From assembly GCA_964434955.1 (NCBI GenBank), contig CAYSXI010000139.1, positions 1-14,703 on the forward strand: 14,703 nt of DNA, written 5' to 3'. The DNA comes from JANQLU01 sp964434955 (GTDB lineage Bacteria > Planctomycetota > Planctomycetia > Pirellulales > Pirellulaceae). Below, piece after piece: positions 7,543 to 14,703 of the stretch (its first letter is position 1; every line of letters begins with the position of its first letter). The translations under genes and the position numbers were made by a program. Under the pieces are notes generated by a model, which worked only from the letters and a program-made list of their open reading frames with translations, ran no database searches and had not been told where the DNA came from.

Positions 7543-8459
7543 TAATCGATGGACTTTCTCAGACCCTCCTGGAAAGAGACCGAAGGTTCATAGCCCAAGC
7601 GCTGATGGGCTCGCGTGATATCGGCCATGCTATCTCGGATCTCCCCGGCTCGCGGTTCGGCATGGATTGGATCCACGTCCGTCCCCAATAAATCGCTGAG
7701 TTGTTCGACAAGCGTCAGTAAAGTAATCGATTTTCCGCCAGCGATGTTGAATACTTCGCCCGCGACGCCTTCGGCTTGAGAAGCCAGCCAGTTTGCCTGA
7801 ACCACATTTTCAACAAAAGTAAAATCTCGTGACTGCAGGCCATCGCCGAAAATGGTTGGCGACTCCCCCTGCAAGATCTTTGACAGGAATATGGGAATCA
7901 CTGCCGCGTAATGGCTGTTCGGATCCTGCCTTGGGCCAAAAACATTGAAGTAACGCAGGGCAACGGTTTCCAGCCCGTAAGTTCTGAAAAACGACTGGCA
8001 ATAGAGTTCTCCCGTGAGCTTGGCAACGGCATAAGGCGAAAGCGGCTCGGTGATGTCGGTCTCTCGATTCGCGCAGAATGGTTGATCGCCGTAACAAGCG
8101 CTGGAGGCCGAATAAACGACCCGACGAACCCCCGCATGCCGGGCAGCTTGCAACACGGAAAGTGTTCCGTCGACGCAGGCTTCATTGACTTTCTTCGGGT
8201 GCTCAACGCTAAGCGGAACCGAGGCAAGCGCCGCCAAATGGAAAACACAATCCACGTCGGCCATCAAAGCGGCCAGGTTTTCGGTTTGGCAGATATCCAT
8301 TCGGTGAAAGTCAACTTGTTCGCGAAACGCGACCAAATTCGATTCGTAGCCAGTACATAGATTGTCGATGACCCGAACGTGGTGACCTTTTCCCACAAGG
8401 AACTCTGCAACATGGGAGCCAATGAATCCGGCTCCCCCGGTAACGAGATAGATGGCCAT
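7485..8459 (-). CDS. NAD-dependent UDP-hexose(uronate) 4-epimerase, WbpP-like
   Basis: This 324-residue extended short-chain dehydrogenase interconverts C4 epimers of UDP-sugars, most likely UDP-GlcNAc/UDP-GalNAc or the uronate forms. It shows the NAD-binding GGAGFIGSH (8-16), D32 at the end of beta-2 for NAD, SASSACYG (117-124) with the catalytic Ser, and Y143xxxK147 in SPYAVAK. RYFNVFGPRQDPN and a SRDFTFVENVVQAN stretch follow. Much of this reads closely like Pseudomonas WbpP as I remember it. The full length matches the family. The ATG at 8457-8459 has GGAAC five bases upstream. It lies 182 bases downstream of the CpsD-like gene on the same strand and plausibly supplies sugar donors for the polysaccharide controlled by that block. 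Its final 19 codons are antisense to the end of the hydrolase gene. Confidence 0.92.
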   Translation of the reverse strand: MAIYLVTGGAGFIGSHVAEFLVGKGHHVRVIDNLCTGYESNLVAFREQVDFHRMDICQTENLAALMADVDCVFHLAALASVPLSVEHPKKVNEACVDGTLSVLQAARHAGVRRVVYSASSACYGDQPFCANRETDITEPLSPYAVAKLTGELYCQSFFRTYGLETVALRYFNVFGPRQDPNSHYAAVIPIFLSKILQGESPTIFGDGLQSRDFTFVENVVQANWLASQAEGVAGEVFNIAGGKSITLLTLVEQLSDLLGTDVDPIHAEPRAGEIRDSMADITRAHQRLGYEPSVSFQEGLRKSIDYYRAAFSSANPSINTSVSS

Positions 8460-8641
8460 TCTGTTCCAATACCTGGGATCAATTGAATTGCTGAATCCAA
8501 AAGTCTAGCTTCGAATACCGGTGGGGATGAAAGCCCGACTCGAATCGGGATCAGGCATATTCGGATTCGCCGTCAAATTCGATACGGTCGTGAGGATCGG
8601 TGATGAGGGTCGGAGCAAACGCCCCGTGCGAAACGAAGCGA

Positions 8642-9844
8642 CTAATTTTCAGTCGTAATGCAGCCCAACGTTCTCGCTCCGACTTCCGAGAGTCGCTGAG
8701 TCAAGTTCTTGACCTCTTGTTGATCGCAAGACTGAAGATCGATGACCAGGTACGTCGCATCCGCTGCCGCCGAACAAAGCAGATTCGGCAATCGTGACAG
8801 GCTTCCAGCACAGATACAAACGTAACGGTAGCGTTGTTTAATTTCTGACAGAACACGAAGAACGTTATTTCGATTCGTGTTAATCCGATCGCTTTTCATC
8901 TCGGGCAGCCGCCCAACTGGCATGAAGTCAAACTGATGGATCGACGTTGGGTAAACACAGTTTTGCCACGCGAGGTCCCCGGTAATCAATTGAAGGAAAC
9001 CGGTTGTCTCGTTGGAGCAAAGCTCGCGCGACAGGAATTCTGATTGGTAGTCGGCATCGATCAAAAGCACCGGTCCAAGTTCCCGGCGTGCGAACGCGAC
9101 TGCGGTCTGGATGGATACAAATGTCGTGTTGACGAGATTGGAGGCGTCTCCAAACGTCAACGAGGTTGCATTGACCGGTGGGATCTTTTCCAGGATACGA
9201 TCGACGAGGCGGTTGATTCGCAGGCTTGTCTGCCGATGGTTCAACAAGAAGAACGCTTCGTCGACTTGAAGGCGTGTTGCATTCGAATGTTGGACTTTTT
9301 CGTTGGTAGGTTTTGCGACTCGACCTCGGGTCTTGCGAATCGGTTCGGGCGCCAGCAGAGGTTTGGGAACGGGGGAGTTCAACGGTCGAACAGGGAGGAA
9401 CCCGGCTTCTTCCGTCTCACTATCATGGTCCACAATCTTGATCTGATTGGTGTCGATATAGTCGCCTAGCAATCGAAGCAGCGCCTCGGGACCCAGTTTT
9501 GATTCTGCTTGTGCTTCCACTTCGGTTGAAGTTCTTCCGCGTTCCGGAAGTTTCAGAGCCGGAGCCTTTCGTTCTCGCAAAGAAGTTGGCAGCGTGTCCT
9601 CTTCAATTGCCAAAGCCGTCGGCAAACTGGAGCCTGTCTCATTTCCAGCGAGCCGCTCGGACTTGGTCGGAGATGGCTCCGTCGATTCTTCGACATGCGG
9701 AATCGTTGCGATAACAATCTCAGGAAGCTCATTGCCTGAAGTGTCAACGGCAACGGTTTGGACCTCCCGCAATCTCTGAATCCACTCGTGACTCAGTTCC
9801 ACAGATTGTTGGTTGGCATTGGTGATTTGTTCTTGCGTATTCAT
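8642..9844 (-). CDS. CpsD/BY-kinase-like protein with degenerate ATP site (predicted pseudokinase)
   Basis: The protein has 400 residues. Residues 1-30 are probably helical. Residues about 35-185 are charged and Pro/Glu-rich, probably disordered. Residues about 195-400 follow the bacterial tyrosine kinase (CpsD/Wzc-type) fold. The Walker A' strand VLLIDAD (259-265) is intact and is followed by the typical TTGFLQLITGDLAW, FDFMPVG and final ATYLVIDL strands. Where the family has a GEGK[ST]T P-loop, this protein has about SNLVNTT (235-241), with no Gly-Lys. Where Walker B has YVIIDTPP it has YVCICAGS (341-348), so the Asp is lost. No C-terminal tyrosine cluster is present. ATP binding and autophosphorylation are therefore unlikely; a scaffold role is inferred. 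It starts 19 bases after the ATPase stop, so the two are co-transcribed. The family assignment rests on order and context as well as residues. Confidence 0.75.
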   Translation of the reverse strand: MNTQEQITNANQQSVELSHEWIQRLREVQTVAVDTSGNELPEIVIATIPHVEESTEPSPTKSERLAGNETGSSLPTALAIEEDTLPTSLRERKAPALKLPERGRTSTEVEAQAESKLGPEALLRLLGDYIDTNQIKIVDHDSETEEAGFLPVRPLNSPVPKPLLAPEPIRKTRGRVAKPTNEKVQHSNATRLQVDEAFFLLNHRQTSLRINRLVDRILEKIPPVNATSLTFGDASNLVNTTFVSIQTAVAFARRELGPVLLIDADYQSEFLSRELCSNETTGFLQLITGDLAWQNCVYPTSIHQFDFMPVGRLPEMKSDRINTNRNNVLRVLSEIKQRYRYVCICAGSLSRLPNLLCSAAADATYLVIDLQSCDQQEVKNLTQRLSEVGARTLGCITTEN

Positions 9845-9863
9845 TTGCCCACTTGAAGAAAAA

Positions 9864-11579
9864 TCACGGACGAGGTGAAGCGTTGGTGGCGTCGCCCCGC
9901 AATTGCTGGAACAACGTCTGGTAATTCATTCGGAAGGCCTGACCGGTGGAAGAGGGGCCTGATGTTGGCTCCGGTTCCGGTGCCACTTCCTGTTTGGTTT
10001 GATGGAGATTTCCATGACTGACCATCAGCATGTCGCGATCGTCGGCAACCACTTCCGGTTCGGTTTGACTGCCGGAACGGAAGCCCGCGTGCTCCGTGAT
10101 CGGATAATCCATGGCGACGGGCTCATCCCGAGCATCCTGCGGCTGAGCAGCGATTGCGATTTGGTCGGCCAACTGTTGCTGGTTGTCATAGATTTCGTAG
10201 AGCTGCCGGATCTCGCTATTCTCATTGACCGGTGCTTCGGGCTCCGTCGAAGCAAAGACCACTTCGGGCCCGACATTTTCTGAGTCGAGCACGGTCGAGA
10301 CTTCGGATTGAATATTGTCCGCTTGAGAGATCAACTGCTCGAGCTCCTGCTCGGTGACTTCCAGGGAAGTGCGATTCTGTTCGGCCGACCAACGTGTGAA
10401 TTCATCCACGACCACTTCTTCTTCATCAAAACCGGTTCCGAAAAGCTCCTCCGCACTGGAGCCGCTTGAGGGGCCATGGCTGTCGGTGGGTTGGGATTGA
10501 TTTAGCTGTGGCTCATCCGCAAGAGAATCGATGGAATATTCCTCTGCGATTGGATCGGTCGAATAAACGGTCTCTTCCGGAGCCAAATGGAGCTCAGAAG
10601 AATCGGCATTTGGATCCAAAGAGCTCGGCAACGAATCGGAAAACATGGGTTCCGGTTGGAAGCTAAGATTTTCTGATTCGGTGGTGCCTTCATCGAGCTG
10701 CCCAAATTCGACGATGGCCCAGTCGTCCATGGATTGGTGTTCTTTTGCGTTGCCTGTTTCCCAGGGAACCGGTAGCTGTTGGATATCGGTCCAGGCCTGC
10801 GCCACATGGTTGCGTCCGACCCGTTTTTGCCCGTAAGAGGCACAGACGATCATGCTGTGGCAGCAAAGTTGATTGATCAGGCGGGGAACACCTTGGGTGA
10901 TTTCATGAATCGCGCTCAATGCGTCACGTTCGAAGATCTCTTCTGCGGGACGGCCACATCGATTCAGATGGCGATCGATGTAATCGGTGGTTTCGGCTTT
11001 CCCCATCGATCGAAGAAAACAGCGCGCGGCAATGCGTTGGTTGAACGAGTCCAATGCCGGAAGTGTCAGTGTTTCTTCAAGGCGGGGGCCGCCGGCCAAA
11101 ATCAAACGCACCCGCGGTTGGCCTTCGCAGACATAGTTCAGAATCGATTTGAATTCATTCAGAATTTCTTCGTTCAGCGTGTCGGCCTCGTCGCAGAGAA
11201 TAAGAATTCCTTCGGGGCGCGTCGATTCGCGATTGAGGTATTCCATTAGCGCGAGTCGCATTTCCCCTTCGAGCATTCCGCGATAAGGGCAATTGAGCTC
11301 AAACAGAATGTTTTGCAGCAAATCAGCGGGGCTTCTCAAGGAATTGGTCGTCAGACGAACAAGCGCAAACCGATCGCGATACTGATCGGCAATCACGCTC
11401 AGGACCATCGACTTTCCTGTGCCCGTGCCTCCAATTACTACGGCCGGTCCCGAGGCTTCTTCGATCGCCAAACGACAAAGTTGAAGCGCCTGCTCGCCAT
11501 CCTGACTCGGGAAATAATCATGAGCGCAAGGATTCGACTTGAATGGTCGTTCGGCAAGTTGGAAAAAATCCTGATACAT
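9864..11579 (-). CDS. ExeA/GspA-type AAA ATPase with long acidic tail (polysaccharide-locus type)
   Basis: The 571-residue protein opens with MYQDFFQLAERPF, the usual beginning of ExeA-like and exosortase-locus ATPases. Residues 1-270 form the AAA domain: Walker A GGTGTGKS at 50-57, Walker B ILILCDEAD at 125-133, and GVPRLINQLC near its end. This part binds and hydrolyses ATP. Residues about 290-545 are very rich in Glu, Asp, Ser, Gln and Pro with no recognisable domain, so they are probably disordered. A short hydrophobic/basic ending (MNYQTLFQQLRGD) closes the protein. Classical ExeA instead carries a membrane helix and a peptidoglycan-binding module, which are absent here. GGAG lies about 10 bases upstream of the ATG at 11577-11579. 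It sits between the co-polymerase (57-base gap) and the CpsD-like gene (19-base gap), so a role in exopolysaccharide assembly is inferred from context. Confidence 0.88.
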   Translation of the reverse strand: MYQDFFQLAERPFKSNPCAHDYFPSQDGEQALQLCRLAIEEASGPAVVIGGTGTGKSMVLSVIADQYRDRFALVRLTTNSLRSPADLLQNILFELNCPYRGMLEGEMRLALMEYLNRESTRPEGILILCDEADTLNEEILNEFKSILNYVCEGQPRVRLILAGGPRLEETLTLPALDSFNQRIAARCFLRSMGKAETTDYIDRHLNRCGRPAEEIFERDALSAIHEITQGVPRLINQLCCHSMIVCASYGQKRVGRNHVAQAWTDIQQLPVPWETGNAKEHQSMDDWAIVEFGQLDEGTTESENLSFQPEPMFSDSLPSSLDPNADSSELHLAPEETVYSTDPIAEEYSIDSLADEPQLNQSQPTDSHGPSSGSSAEELFGTGFDEEEVVVDEFTRWSAEQNRTSLEVTEQELEQLISQADNIQSEVSTVLDSENVGPEVVFASTEPEAPVNENSEIRQLYEIYDNQQQLADQIAIAAQPQDARDEPVAMDYPITEHAGFRSGSQTEPEVVADDRDMLMVSHGNLHQTKQEVAPEPEPTSGPSSTGQAFRMNYQTLFQQLRGDATNASPRP

Positions 11580-11636
11580 TCGCTTGAGGCTCCAAAGTCC
11601 ACTTGGAATTGAGTTTTATAATCGGGGTGGAAATTT

Positions 11637-13133
11637 TTATCCGCCAAACAGTTTGGCGGCTGCATGGAATGGGTTTTCAATTAAGGAAGCAAAGAATCCT
11701 GTTTTCATGACGGAAGAGGCAACGAGAACCAAAGCGGTAAGAATCAGGAAAAACTCGCAAAGCCGAACGACGCCATGGATGGCTTTTTGAGCCAAAGGTT
11801 CCGCGGGTTTCTGGGCGACTTCTTCCTGACCCGGAACGGTGCCAATCACGGGCAAGCCTGTTTGCTCGGTGACTTGATCGGTCGATTCAAAAACCTGGAA
11901 TGCTCGAGCGGGTTTGAAAACGGCCGTAATTGCTGCCGCCATCAGCAACGACGAAACGAAAAGCAGCAGAATCTGGCTCAACCCGGGAACGCCGCCAATC
12001 GGTTTCGAGTTTTTGGCCAGGAAAATATCATTCAACGTTAACTGGGATGATTCGTCGGCGTTGAGGCCACTCAGGGAATCAATTTTTGCAATCGCCCTTT
12101 GTTGTTGTTTGTCCGAAAACTTCAGCGAGCTTTTAAGAACTTCAATGTCTCGCATGGCCTGCTCGACATCGATATCATTCAGGCGATCGTGCACGCGAGT
12201 AAAACCACTGGAATCAATCGTGGTCGATTTCTTTTGGCTGCTAACGACCGTAAACCGATTTTTGATCGAAGAATGGTTCTCCTGACTTTGGATCGCTCCC
12301 CTGTCAAAGTTAGCCAGTTCCGTTTGCAGCTCTTCCAACTCGGTTCGAATCTCAGTGATTCGTGGATGGAATTCACTGTAGTTCTGTTCGTTGATGAGTT
12401 TTTGACGTTCACGTTTCAGTTCGCCAATGCGACTCATGATAGTTTGCGTCGGATTGGATTCATGAATCTTGGTTTGAGCTTGAACCGTCTCCGTCGCGCA
12501 GAGCGCTTTCGCCGACTCAATGGACTTCTCGATTTCCTGCAATCGTCCTTTCAGGTCCCGCAAAGAAACCTGGTAATTGGGATTCAAATCATTGACGATT
12601 TGAGCCAATTGTTGCTTGAGTTCGCTCTGCCGCTGCGCCGCTGTGATTCGAACGGTTTCCCGTGAAAACTCGGATACCAACTTGGTCGTCAAGTGATTGA
12701 CGAACTCGGTTTCGTCCGGAGTTCCATCGCCTGTGAATTCAACGGCAACCCGGACATCCAAAGGACTGTTCGACTTGATAATTCGAACGGAAAGACGATC
12801 CTTGATGGATTCGCGATCCGGAGAAGTCAGATACTGGCTGCGCAAAGAGGTGTTTTTGCCGACGGTCTGAAGGGCCGTCTCAATTCCATCTTCCGAAGTC
12901 ATGTTAGAAAGCGCGGCAACCAGGCTACTTTTGACTTTCTGTTCATCGACCGCCAAGCTTCGGTCCAATTTCATCTGCAAGGCAGAACTGGACCGAAACT
13001 CCTGGACTCGTAATGGCCATACCACGGCACACAATAAAAACACCGTGAGAGCCACGATCGAGAATACGTAAAAACGCGAACGTCGTGCCGGCGCAGACTT
13101 TTCGCGTCGGACATCTTGATTGCCATCTTCCAT
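11637..13133 (-). CDS. Wzz/CpsC-like polysaccharide co-polymerase (chain-length determinant)
   Basis: With the ATG at 13131-13133 the protein has 498 residues. A longer reading begins with TTG at 13166 and lacks support, while the ATG has GGAAG ten bases upstream. Order: basic N-terminus; membrane helix 1 at about 22-40; a periplasmic region with long coiled coils at about 160-350 (Gln/Glu/Arg-rich, including the KRERQKLINEQNYSEFHPRI stretch); Gly/Pro-rich GGVPG; membrane helix 2 at about 384-404; then ESTDQVTEQTGLPVIGTVPG, the juxtamembrane signature that in Wzc-type proteins leads into the kinase. Instead of a kinase domain there is a third hydrophobic segment at about 455-475. Such proteins set polymer length and couple export to the cytoplasmic kinase or ATPase. 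It is the first gene of the exopolysaccharide block. Inverted repeats mark both its start and its stop. Confidence 0.85.
   Translation of the reverse strand: MEDGNQDVRREKSAPARRSRFYVFSIVALTVFLLCAVVWPLRVQEFRSSSALQMKLDRSLAVDEQKVKSSLVAALSNMTSEDGIETALQTVGKNTSLRSQYLTSPDRESIKDRLSVRIIKSNSPLDVRVAVEFTGDGTPDETEFVNHLTTKLVSEFSRETVRITAAQRQSELKQQLAQIVNDLNPNYQVSLRDLKGRLQEIEKSIESAKALCATETVQAQTKIHESNPTQTIMSRIGELKRERQKLINEQNYSEFHPRITEIRTELEELQTELANFDRGAIQSQENHSSIKNRFTVVSSQKKSTTIDSSGFTRVHDRLNDIDVEQAMRDIEVLKSSLKFSDKQQQRAIAKIDSLSGLNADESSQLTLNDIFLAKNSKPIGGVPGLSQILLLFVSSLLMAAAITAVFKPARAFQVFESTDQVTEQTGLPVIGTVPGQEEVAQKPAEPLAQKAIHGVVRLCEFFLILTALVLVASSVMKTGFFASLIENPFHAAAKLFGG
11641..11659. repeat. Perfect 9-1-9 inverted repeat at the 3' end of the co-polymerase gene
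   Basis: CCGCCAAAC-A-GTTTGGCGG lies within the last codons (encoding KLFGG) and ends one base from the TAA stop at 11637-11639. In the minus-strand transcript it can fold into an eight-pair, GC-based stem with a CUG loop. What follows is AUAAAAAUUU, not a U-tract, so it is not a standard terminator. It could moderate transcription, mRNA decay or translation of the ATPase gene 57 bases further on. An A/T-rich pocket with TATAAA (11615-11620) lies in that gap but has no -35 partner. Confidence 0.6.
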
Positions 13134-13135
13134 GG

Positions 13136-13151
13136 TTCGGAATCTTCCGAA
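13136..13151. promoter_or_regulatory. Inverted repeat covering the ribosome binding site of the co-polymerase gene
   Basis: TTCGGAA-TC-TTCCGAA is a perfect 7-2-7 dyad ending two bases before the start codon (13131-13133). The presumed Shine-Dalgarno GGAAG (minus strand, 13144-13148) lies inside it. As RNA it could form a six-pair stem with an AGAU loop that would mask the ribosome binding site. As DNA it could be a dimer operator. Either would control the first gene of the exopolysaccharide block. Confidence 0.5.
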
Positions 13152-13415
13152 AAACTTCCGTGTCAAATCGAATTAGCGCACGTCGAGAGCCGCGCGAGAA
13201 CTCGCCTGTTCGTTACATCGACCATGCAAGGATGACGACTTTAGGTAAGTTTCAACGATTATTAGGGCAGAACAGGATGGCCGGGGGGATTGGGGTGGTC
13301 GGGCAGGTCGCGCCGAGATTGCGTTCCCGCCAGAGTGAAACCGAAATTGAACAATCTGAAACGAGATCGAGACGCAATGGGAGTCCACAAATCACCCAAA
13401 AGCGATTGATCGATG

Positions 13416-13934
13416 CTAGGAACCGGCAGAAGAACCCGAGTCGGCAGCGGCGGATGATTCCGAGCCAGATTTGTTGAGATGCGGAGTCGGGACGGCAACC
13501 CGTTTTTGAACGATCGTAATAAAGACACCCTGTTGGACAACTTTATCGTTCTGGTTGATCAATTTCTTTTGCCAACGAACTTTTCCATTTCGACGCCCGT
13601 TGTTTTCCATCTCCAAGACAGAAGTTTGCACGTGCAGTGTGTCACCGAAATAAATGGGGGCCAGGAACTCCCAATTTTCGATTGAAGTAAAAGCAGCCGT
13701 CTTGATCATCGGGTTGTGGATGGCCAAGCCGGCGACCCAGGAAACCCCCAACAGCCCATGGGCAACGGGTTGTCCAAAATGAGACTTGGAAGCGTAGTCA
13801 TGGTTAACATGGAGAGGATCAATGTCCCCGGTCATGTTCGCGAAATTGACAACGTCTGTTTCAGTGACGGTTCGCGCAGGACTCACCCAAGATTGACCGA
13901 TTTCTAGCTCGTCAAAATAAATGGGCTCTGACAT
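13416..13934 (-). CDS. MaoC-like (R)-specific enoyl hydratase domain protein
   Basis: With the ATG at 13932-13934 the protein has 172 residues. A longer start at 14012 is excluded because it would lie inside the tRNA gene. The fold is a single hot-dog MaoC domain. The hydratase-2 active-site motif is seen as GDIDPLHVN (36-44), giving D37 and H42 as the catalytic pair; the position usually occupied by Asn holds Asp (D39). It is followed by FGQPVAHGLLGVSW. The family hydrates 2-enoyl-CoA or related thioesters, and the substrate is unclear here. The last 20 residues are a low-complexity Ser/Ala/Gly tail without family counterpart. It stands alone between the tRNA (66-base gap) and the exopolysaccharide block (282-base gap). 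Confidence 0.88.
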   Translation of the reverse strand: MSEPIYFDELEIGQSWVSPARTVTETDVVNFANMTGDIDPLHVNHDYASKSHFGQPVAHGLLGVSWVAGLAIHNPMIKTAAFTSIENWEFLAPIYFGDTLHVQTSVLEMENNGRRNGKVRWQKKLINQNDKVVQQGVFITIVQKRVAVPTPHLNKSGSESSAAADSGSSAGS

Positions 13935-14000
13935 CAAAGAATCCGTCCAGTTTTCGATCCTGCGATCTTGCGAATTCAAACTACGATTCCGTTGGACGAG

Positions 14001-14075
<75 letters not shown>

Positions 14076-14261
14076 AATGACGGATTTGAGATCGGCTATG
14101 CTACCGTTTGTCCCAAACAAATTCAACGGGGATATCCGGGCTCATTTTGACCAGGGAAAGATCCCATTGTAGTTGGGGTTTCTCATATTCAAACCCGCAC
14201 CCTGTGGGGGCCGGGATCCACCGGGCCGGTTCATCCAGCGACGAGTTGGAGAATTCCGGGG

Positions 14262-14703
14262 TCACGCCGCGCGATCCTTGGCCTGGTCCCGCAACAATGC
14301 CTGAATTCGTTCGAATTCCTGTGCATTTTGGAAGTGAACCACGATCTTCCCTGAGCCACGTTTCGTTGCTTTGATGTCCACTTTTGTCCCCAGGAGCATC
14401 TTAAATTCTTGCTGGAGCGCATCGATATGCTGATTCTTGGAACCACTTTTTTTCGCTCCGGCTGGGCCATCTTCGCGCTGGATGTAGTCAGAAACGAGTT
14501 GTTCCGTTTGGCGGACATTGAGTTGTTCGGCCTGGACTTTGTTACAAAATTTGATCTGCAACGCTTCGTCACCCAGCGGCAAAAGTGCCCGCGCATGTCC
14601 TGCGGTCAGCGAGCCATTTCGGAGCGAGTCCTGGACCAAAGTTGGAAGTTCCAACAACCGCATCAAGTTGGCGATGGTGCTACGATCGATCTTGAGCCTC
14701 TTA
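14262..14703 (-). CDS. parB: Chromosome-partitioning protein ParB, 5' part cut by window edge
   Basis: About 146 C-terminal residues are visible and end at the TGA at 14262-14264. The open frame continues past the right edge. The visible part begins at the end of the helix-turn-helix (LKIDRSTIANLMRLLELP), followed by the typical SLTAGHARALLPL and QLNVRQTEQLV segments of ParB/Spo0J/Noc proteins. A Lys/Gly/Ser-rich linker comes next, then the dimerisation domain ending in GSGKIVVHFQNAQEFERI. The N-terminal CTP-binding box lies outside the window. ParB binds parS sites and slides as a CTP clamp to segregate the replication-origin region. Noc is an alternative name for a close paralogue, and partition context (parA) is not visible here. 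A candidate parS-like site lies near 3840. Confidence 0.93.
   Translation of the reverse strand, partial: KRLKIDRSTIANLMRLLELPTLVQDSLRNGSLTAGHARALLPLGDEALQIKFCNKVQAEQLNVRQTEQLVSDYIQREDGPAGAKKSGSKNQHIDALQQEFKMLLGTKVDIKATKRGSGKIVVHFQNAQEFERIQALLRDQAKDRAA

Noticed and set aside
8534..8549. CCCGA-6-TCGGG as a terminator after the pseudokinase gene
   Set aside because: The stem is only five pairs and is not followed by a U-tract on the minus strand.
12654..12669. A second parS-like match (12 of 16) inside the co-polymerase gene
   Set aside because: It breaks the central CACGTG core, is inside coding sequence, and a 12-of-16 match is expected roughly once by chance in this length.
13134..13166. 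Longer TTG start of the co-polymerase gene (11 extra codons)
   Set aside because: The inner ATG has a ribosome binding site and a typical basic N-terminus. The extension would run through the inverted repeat.
13264..13303. G-rich stretch on the plus strand as a G-quadruplex
   Set aside because: Only three closely spaced runs of three or more G exist. The fourth needs a 16-base loop.
13167..13415. Promoter for the exopolysaccharide block
   Set aside because: TTGACA- and TTGAAA-like hexamers are present, but none has a convincing -10 box at 16-18 bases, so no call is made.
14209..14229. Imperfect GC-rich hairpin downstream of parB as a terminator
   Set aside because: It has a mismatch in the stem and no T-run on either side.

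Overview
The window looks like an ordinary chromosomal stretch of a planctomycete, probably in the Pirellula/Rhodopirellula group. This is inferred, not proven. The supporting features are the secreted dipeptidase joined to a DUF6807 ('PmoA'-named) domain, a family abundant in Planctomycetota, the mid-range GC content, weak or absent Shine-Dalgarno sites at several starts, and the occasional TTG start. Ten of the twelve protein genes lie on the minus strand. Both ends of the window cut a gene: acs at the left edge and parB at the right.

Left part (1-5177, all minus, transcribed right to left): a family 2 glycosyltransferase of the dolichol/polyprenol-phosphate mannose synthase type, a VOC/glyoxalase-fold protein, a secreted M19 dipeptidase fused to DUF6807, and acetyl-CoA synthetase. 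The last two are only 20 bases apart and are probably co-transcribed. The 99-base gap before the dipeptidase holds two TCACGTGA palindromes, one of which resembles a chromosomal parS site.

Middle (5330-7542, plus): an MFS transporter followed by a membrane-anchored alpha/beta hydrolase, a short pair divergent from the glycosyltransferase. The hydrolase runs tail-to-tail into the next minus-strand gene, and the two coding ends overlap by 58 bases.

Exopolysaccharide block (7485-13133, minus): in transcription order, a Wzz/CpsC-like polysaccharide co-polymerase, an ExeA/GspA-type AAA ATPase with a long acidic tail, a CpsD/BY-kinase-like protein whose Walker A and Walker B motifs are both destroyed, and a WbpP-like UDP-hexose 4-epimerase. 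This resembles the regulatory core of exosortase/PEP-CTERM-type exopolysaccharide loci. Here, however, the only intact P-loop in the co-polymerase/ATPase/kinase trio belongs to the ExeA-type ATPase. I consider this the most unusual system in the window. The co-polymerase gene is flanked by inverted repeats at both its start and its stop.

Right end (13416-14703, minus): a MaoC-like hydratase, a tRNA-Pro(UGG) gene and the 3' part of parB. No IS elements, CRISPR arrays, rRNA genes or convincing rho-independent terminators were seen. No gene-free stretch exceeds 300 bases; the longest is 13134-13415 (282 bases), where I see no convincing promoter.
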